Source: DATBLE01 sp963734065
GTDB lineage: Bacteria > Actinomycetota > Thermoleophilia > Gaiellales > Gaiellaceae
Reading direction: 5' to 3'
NCBI GenBank assembly: GCA_963734065.1
Contig: CAVTFN010000004.1
Coordinates: 575,854-639,853 of the forward strand
Length of the DNA: 64,000 nucleotides
Under the pieces are notes generated by a model. It worked only from the letters and a program-made list of their open reading frames with translations, did no database searches and had not been told where the DNA came from. The stretch's first letter is position 1. Each line of letters opens with the position of its first letter. Made by a program: the position numbers and the translations under genes. Below, piece after piece: positions 61,467-64,000 of the stretch.

Positions 61467-61556
61467 TCACAGGTTCTCGCCCCGGAACAGCGCGTACATC
61501 AGATACGCGAGCACGAGCAGCGAGATCACGAGCCCGATGACGTCGCCGGACGACAT
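61467..61556 (-). CDS. kdpF: KdpF small membrane subunit
   Basis: A 29-codon gene encodes MSSGDVIGLVISLLVLAYLM then YALFRGENL. This is the classic KdpF: one transmembrane helix with the ending LxxALFRGExL. It stabilises the KdpFABC complex. It begins in an ATG that overlaps the expected stop of the small membrane gene before it. Confidence 0.92.
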   Translation of the reverse strand: MSSGDVIGLVISLLVLAYLMYALFRGENL

Positions 61557-61638
61557 CAGACTTCGCCAGCACCCAGACCAGGAGGAACGCGAACGCGAAG
61601 CAGGCGGCGGCGACTGCGAGCCCCGCGAGGTCGTACAT
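61556..61638 (-). pseudogene. Small transmembrane protein upstream of kdpF, frame-broken near its end
   Basis: From the ATG at 61638 the frame reads MYDLAGLAVAAACFAFAFLL then VWVLAK, a single-helix protein of the kind found just before kdpF in other actinobacteria. The expected TGA that overlaps the kdpF ATG is one base out of frame, so the frame runs on to 61387 over kdpF. A one-base deletion, real or a sequence error, explains this. Confidence 0.6.
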
Positions 61639-62043
61639 CAGCGCGGCTCCAGCGCGTCGAGGACCGCGCGGAGCCGCCGGCGGGATCGTCGCCGCAGCGG
61701 CGGTCGTAGAGCGGGCTTCCGCCGTCCGTGACGAACTCGTGGACGGCCGCATGCCGGCGCTCCGAGACCGGGACGGTCGAGAGCGGCGAGCCGCGCCGCG
61801 AGAGCCGACAGCTCGTGCTCGTGCGGCCGGAGGCCGACGCGGTTCAGCGGCGAAGCGCCGGGAAGCCGCGACCGGGCCGATGCAGCTCGTGGACGACACC
61901 CTCGAGCGAGCGGGCGAGCTGAAGGCGCTTTCGCGTCGACTTCAGCTCGAGCCCGCGCCACCGGTCGACCGTCGACGGCAAAGTACCGGCGCACCGGCCG
62001 ACGCCCGTGCCCTGCCGAGGCGCAGCCTGCCTGCCATCTCCAT
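61638..62043 (-). pseudogene. Frame-broken hypothetical protein of the kdp operon
   Basis: An ATG at 62043 with TAGCTT 7 nt upstream (62051-62056 on the minus strand) begins MEMAGRLRLGRARASAGAPV. Later pieces in shifting frames read RKRLQLARSLEGVVHELHRP, LNRVGLRPHEHELSALAARL, AVHEFVTDGGSPLYD and LRAVLDALEPR. Together they resemble one uncharacterised actinobacterial protein of about 130 residues that needs two or three frame corrections. Its stop overlaps the next small gene (TGATG). It would be the first gene of the kdpFACB operon. Confidence 0.5.
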
Positions 62044-62119
62044 GCCGGCCAAGCTAGGTCCGCCCGGATCAACCGGGCCTCAAGGGTTCGAGCGCCTCCC
62101 TAAAAGTTGTCTCAACGGT

Positions 62120-62806
62120 CTACGCGGTGGGATCGACGAGCCGGTAGCCGGCGCCGGGCTCGGTGAGCACGTAGCGCGGGCTCGCACGGATCCGGCTCGA
62201 TCTTCCGCCGCAGGTTCGAGACGTACACGTGGATGTAGTGCGCCTCGACCTGGTATGCGGGGCCCCAGACCTCGCGAAGCAGCATCCGGTGCGTGAGCAG
62301 CTTGCCGCGGTTCTGCGCGAGGACCCGGAGCAGGTCGAACTCGTGCGGGCTCAGCTTGATCCGCTTGCCGTTCCGCGTCACGAGCGGTTCGGCACGTCGA
62401 TGCTCAGCTCGCCGACTGTGATCACCGGCTCCAGCGTCGGCGCTGACCGGCGCAGCACGGCGCGAAGGCGGGCGAGCAGCTCGTCGACGCTGAACGGCTT
62501 CGTCACGTAGTCGTCGGCGCCTGCGTCGAGAGCGGCGACCTTCTCGCGCTCCTCGCCGACGGCGGAGAGCACGACCACTGGAGCCTCCGTCCAGGTGCGG
62601 AGCTCGCGGCTGACGTCGGTGCCGCTCCCGTCCGGCAGGACGAGGTCGAGGATCACGGCCTCCGGCGGATGGGCGGCGGCCGCTGCGAGCGCGGCCTCCG
62701 CCGTCGCGGCGGTCTCCACCTCGTAGCCGGCCCCGCGCAGCGTCGTCCCCAGCGCCCGCAGGATCTGCGGCTCGTCGTCGACGACCAGGATCCGCTGACC
62801 GCTCAC
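62120..62806 (-). pseudogene. kdpE: KdpE-like response regulator, two frame breaks
   Basis: The first frame (GTG at 62806) gives a clean receiver domain: MSGQRILVVDDEPQILRALG, VILDLVLPDGSGTDVSRELR (phospho-Asp), DDYVTKPFSVDELLARLRAV. It stops after VGELSIDVP. The winged-helix domain continues in another frame: KRIKLSPHEFDLLRVLAQNR, MLLREVWGPAYQVEAHYIHV, YVSNLRRKIEPDP. The last residues, RYVLTEPGAGYRLVDPTA, need a third frame. Both breaks look like single missing or added bases in an otherwise intact OmpR-family gene. The start overlaps the kinase stop (GTGA). Confidence 0.85.
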
Positions 62807-64000
62807 GTCCCGAGCCCGCCGGCACGGCGGCGGCCGGCAGCGCGACGCGCGAACGTCGCTCCCTGCCCGGGCCGCGACTCCGCCCAGACCCGGCCGCCGT
62901 TCGCCTCGACGAACCCGCGCGCGATCGCCAGGCCGAGGCCGGCGCCTGCGCGTGGATCGCCGATCCGGCGGTAGAACGGGTCGAACACGCGCTCGAGCTC
63001 GTCCGGCTCGAGGCCCGGCCCCTGGTCGACGACCCGGACGATCGCCTCCTTCCGCGTCGCGGTGATCCGAACGTGCACGGGTGCATCCGGACGGCGAGAA
63101 CTTGAGCGCGTTCTCGATCAGGTTCGCGATCGCTCGCTGGAGCTGGACGCCGTCCACCTCGACGACCGGCGTCTCGCCGGCGATCTCGACCCGCTCGCTG
63201 CGCGTCGAGCGTCTCCACCGTCTGCCGGACGAGGTCGGCGAGATCCCACGCCTCCGCTCGGGCGAGGCGGCGCCGGCCTCGAGCCGCGAGAGGTCGAGCA
63301 GGTCGCCGACGAGACGGTCGAGGCGGCCCGACTCGAGCTCGATCGTCTCCAGCAGCTCGTCCCGGTCGACGTCCGTCAGGCTCAGCGTCCGGTTCCGCAG
63401 CGCGCCGATCGCCGTCCGGATCCCGGTCAGCGGAGAGCGGAGGTCGTGGGAGACGGCGCGGAGCAGCGCGGTCTTGACGAGGTCGCTACGACGCAGCGTC
63501 TCGGCCTCGAGCGCCTCGCTCTCGAGCCGCTCGCGCTCGGCGGCGACCGCGAGCAGCGCCGCGAGCGCAGGCAGGAAGCGACGGCGAACGTCGACGCCCG
63601 GATCGGCGTCCGGCGGCGTGTAGATCGTCCCGACCTGCCGGCCGGCGGCCTCGAGCGGGTGCGGCGAGCTGCCGCGTCGTCGCTCCGCCGCGCGGCGCCG
63701 AGCTCGATCTCCGCCGATCGACCCCGAGCACGCCGGCGGCGCGGCCGGCGATCTCGCCGACCTCCTCCTCGAGCTTGCGGCCGGCGAGCAGCTCTGCCGC
63801 GAGTCCGGCCAGCAGCGCCGACTCGCGCTCGCGCTGCTCGGCCGCCGCCGCGCGGCGCCTGCGCGCGGGCGGCGAGCTCGCTGACGACGACGGCCGTCGC
63901 GAGGTAGACCGCGAGCGCGAACCAGTTCTCGCTGTCGGCGAGCGTGAACGTGTGCCGCGGCGGCAGGAAGAACCAGTTGAACGCGAGCATGCTCGCGACC
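62803..64000 (-). pseudogene. kdpD: KdpD-like sensor histidine kinase, 5' end outside the window, several frame breaks
   Basis: Read across frames, the minus strand encodes the KdpD membrane region (MLAFNWFFLPPRHTFTLADS, ENWFALAVYLATAVVVSELA), a GAF-like segment, HisKA with the phospho-His in LLRAVSHDLRSPLTGIRTAI, and a HATPase domain (RAIANLIENALKFSPSG, VVDQGPGLEPDELERVFDPF, GAGLGLAIARGFVEANGGRV). At least four single-base frame changes lie between 62.85 and 63.9 kb. The gene continues beyond 64000. It pairs with the KdpE-like regulator to sense K+ limitation or osmotic stress. The separate KdpN-like protein suggests the kinase may lack or duplicate the KdpD sensor half. Confidence 0.85.

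Overview
The window is GC-rich, densely packed chromosomal DNA that looks actinobacterial, probably class Thermoleophilia (Gaiella/Solirubrobacter-like). The grounds are codon bias toward G/C in third positions, an F420-type luciferase-like oxidoreductase, a DUF1998 helicase, and many genes that start 5-8 nt after a TANNNT -10 box with no leader. The taxonomy is inferred from this style and gene content, not from a marker gene.

Layout. 0.4-4.7 kb: a cyclic-nucleotide-binding protein, an NfeD-like protein and a large trypsin-like/KAP NTPase fusion. 4.775-20.191 kb: a probable integrated island. A 43-nt copy of the 3' half of tRNA-Lys at 4775-4817 is repeated inside the intact tRNA-Lys(CTT) at 20150-20222, in the geometry expected of integration at a tRNA 3' end. 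The interval holds a VIT-type transporter, a P-type Mg ATPase, small stress proteins (FmdB, DUF1918, DUF2188-like, GYD), Hsp20, a pyruvate:ferredoxin oxidoreductase operon, a secreted PKD protein and a phage-type DUF5681 protein. No integrase is visible.

20.2-34.8 kb: surface polysaccharide and cell-envelope genes. A five-gene operon resembles the UDP-diacetamido-uronate (Wbp) pathway without its aminotransferase. Then come an LLM oxidoreductase, a subtilase, a SpoIID protein, and the four dTDP-L-rhamnose genes, with an adenylate cyclase/AAA regulator lying between rmlB and rmlDCA. 34.8-53.8 kb: housekeeping and stress genes: DJ-1, FHA, hsp20-lon, a lipoprotein, M23 peptidase, two half-length TauE proteins, otsB, NUDIX, GNAT, a cation exchanger, a PLP decarboxylase, PolX, a DPM-type glycosyltransferase, thioredoxin, thiL-thiD and a DUF1998 helicase.

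53.8-64.0 kb: a potassium region on the minus strand. A KdpE-like regulator and histidine kinase, both frameshifted, lie upstream of kdpF-kdpA-kdpC-kdpB. A short stand-alone KdpD N-terminal protein (KdpN-like) plus a membrane-anchored Usp follow. Between kdpB and the KdpN gene sits a strange 1.6-kb stretch: two almost pure purine tracts around a degraded copy of part of kdpA. Repeated single-base frame breaks from 61.5 kb to the end suggest poor sequence quality there.

Two further themes recur. A family of short palindromes (GGGGTCAGACCCC and GGGACTGTCCCC cores) lies between genes and also inside genes or at their 3' ends, where it encodes protein. Closely spaced divergent gene pairs share a single symmetric -10 box.
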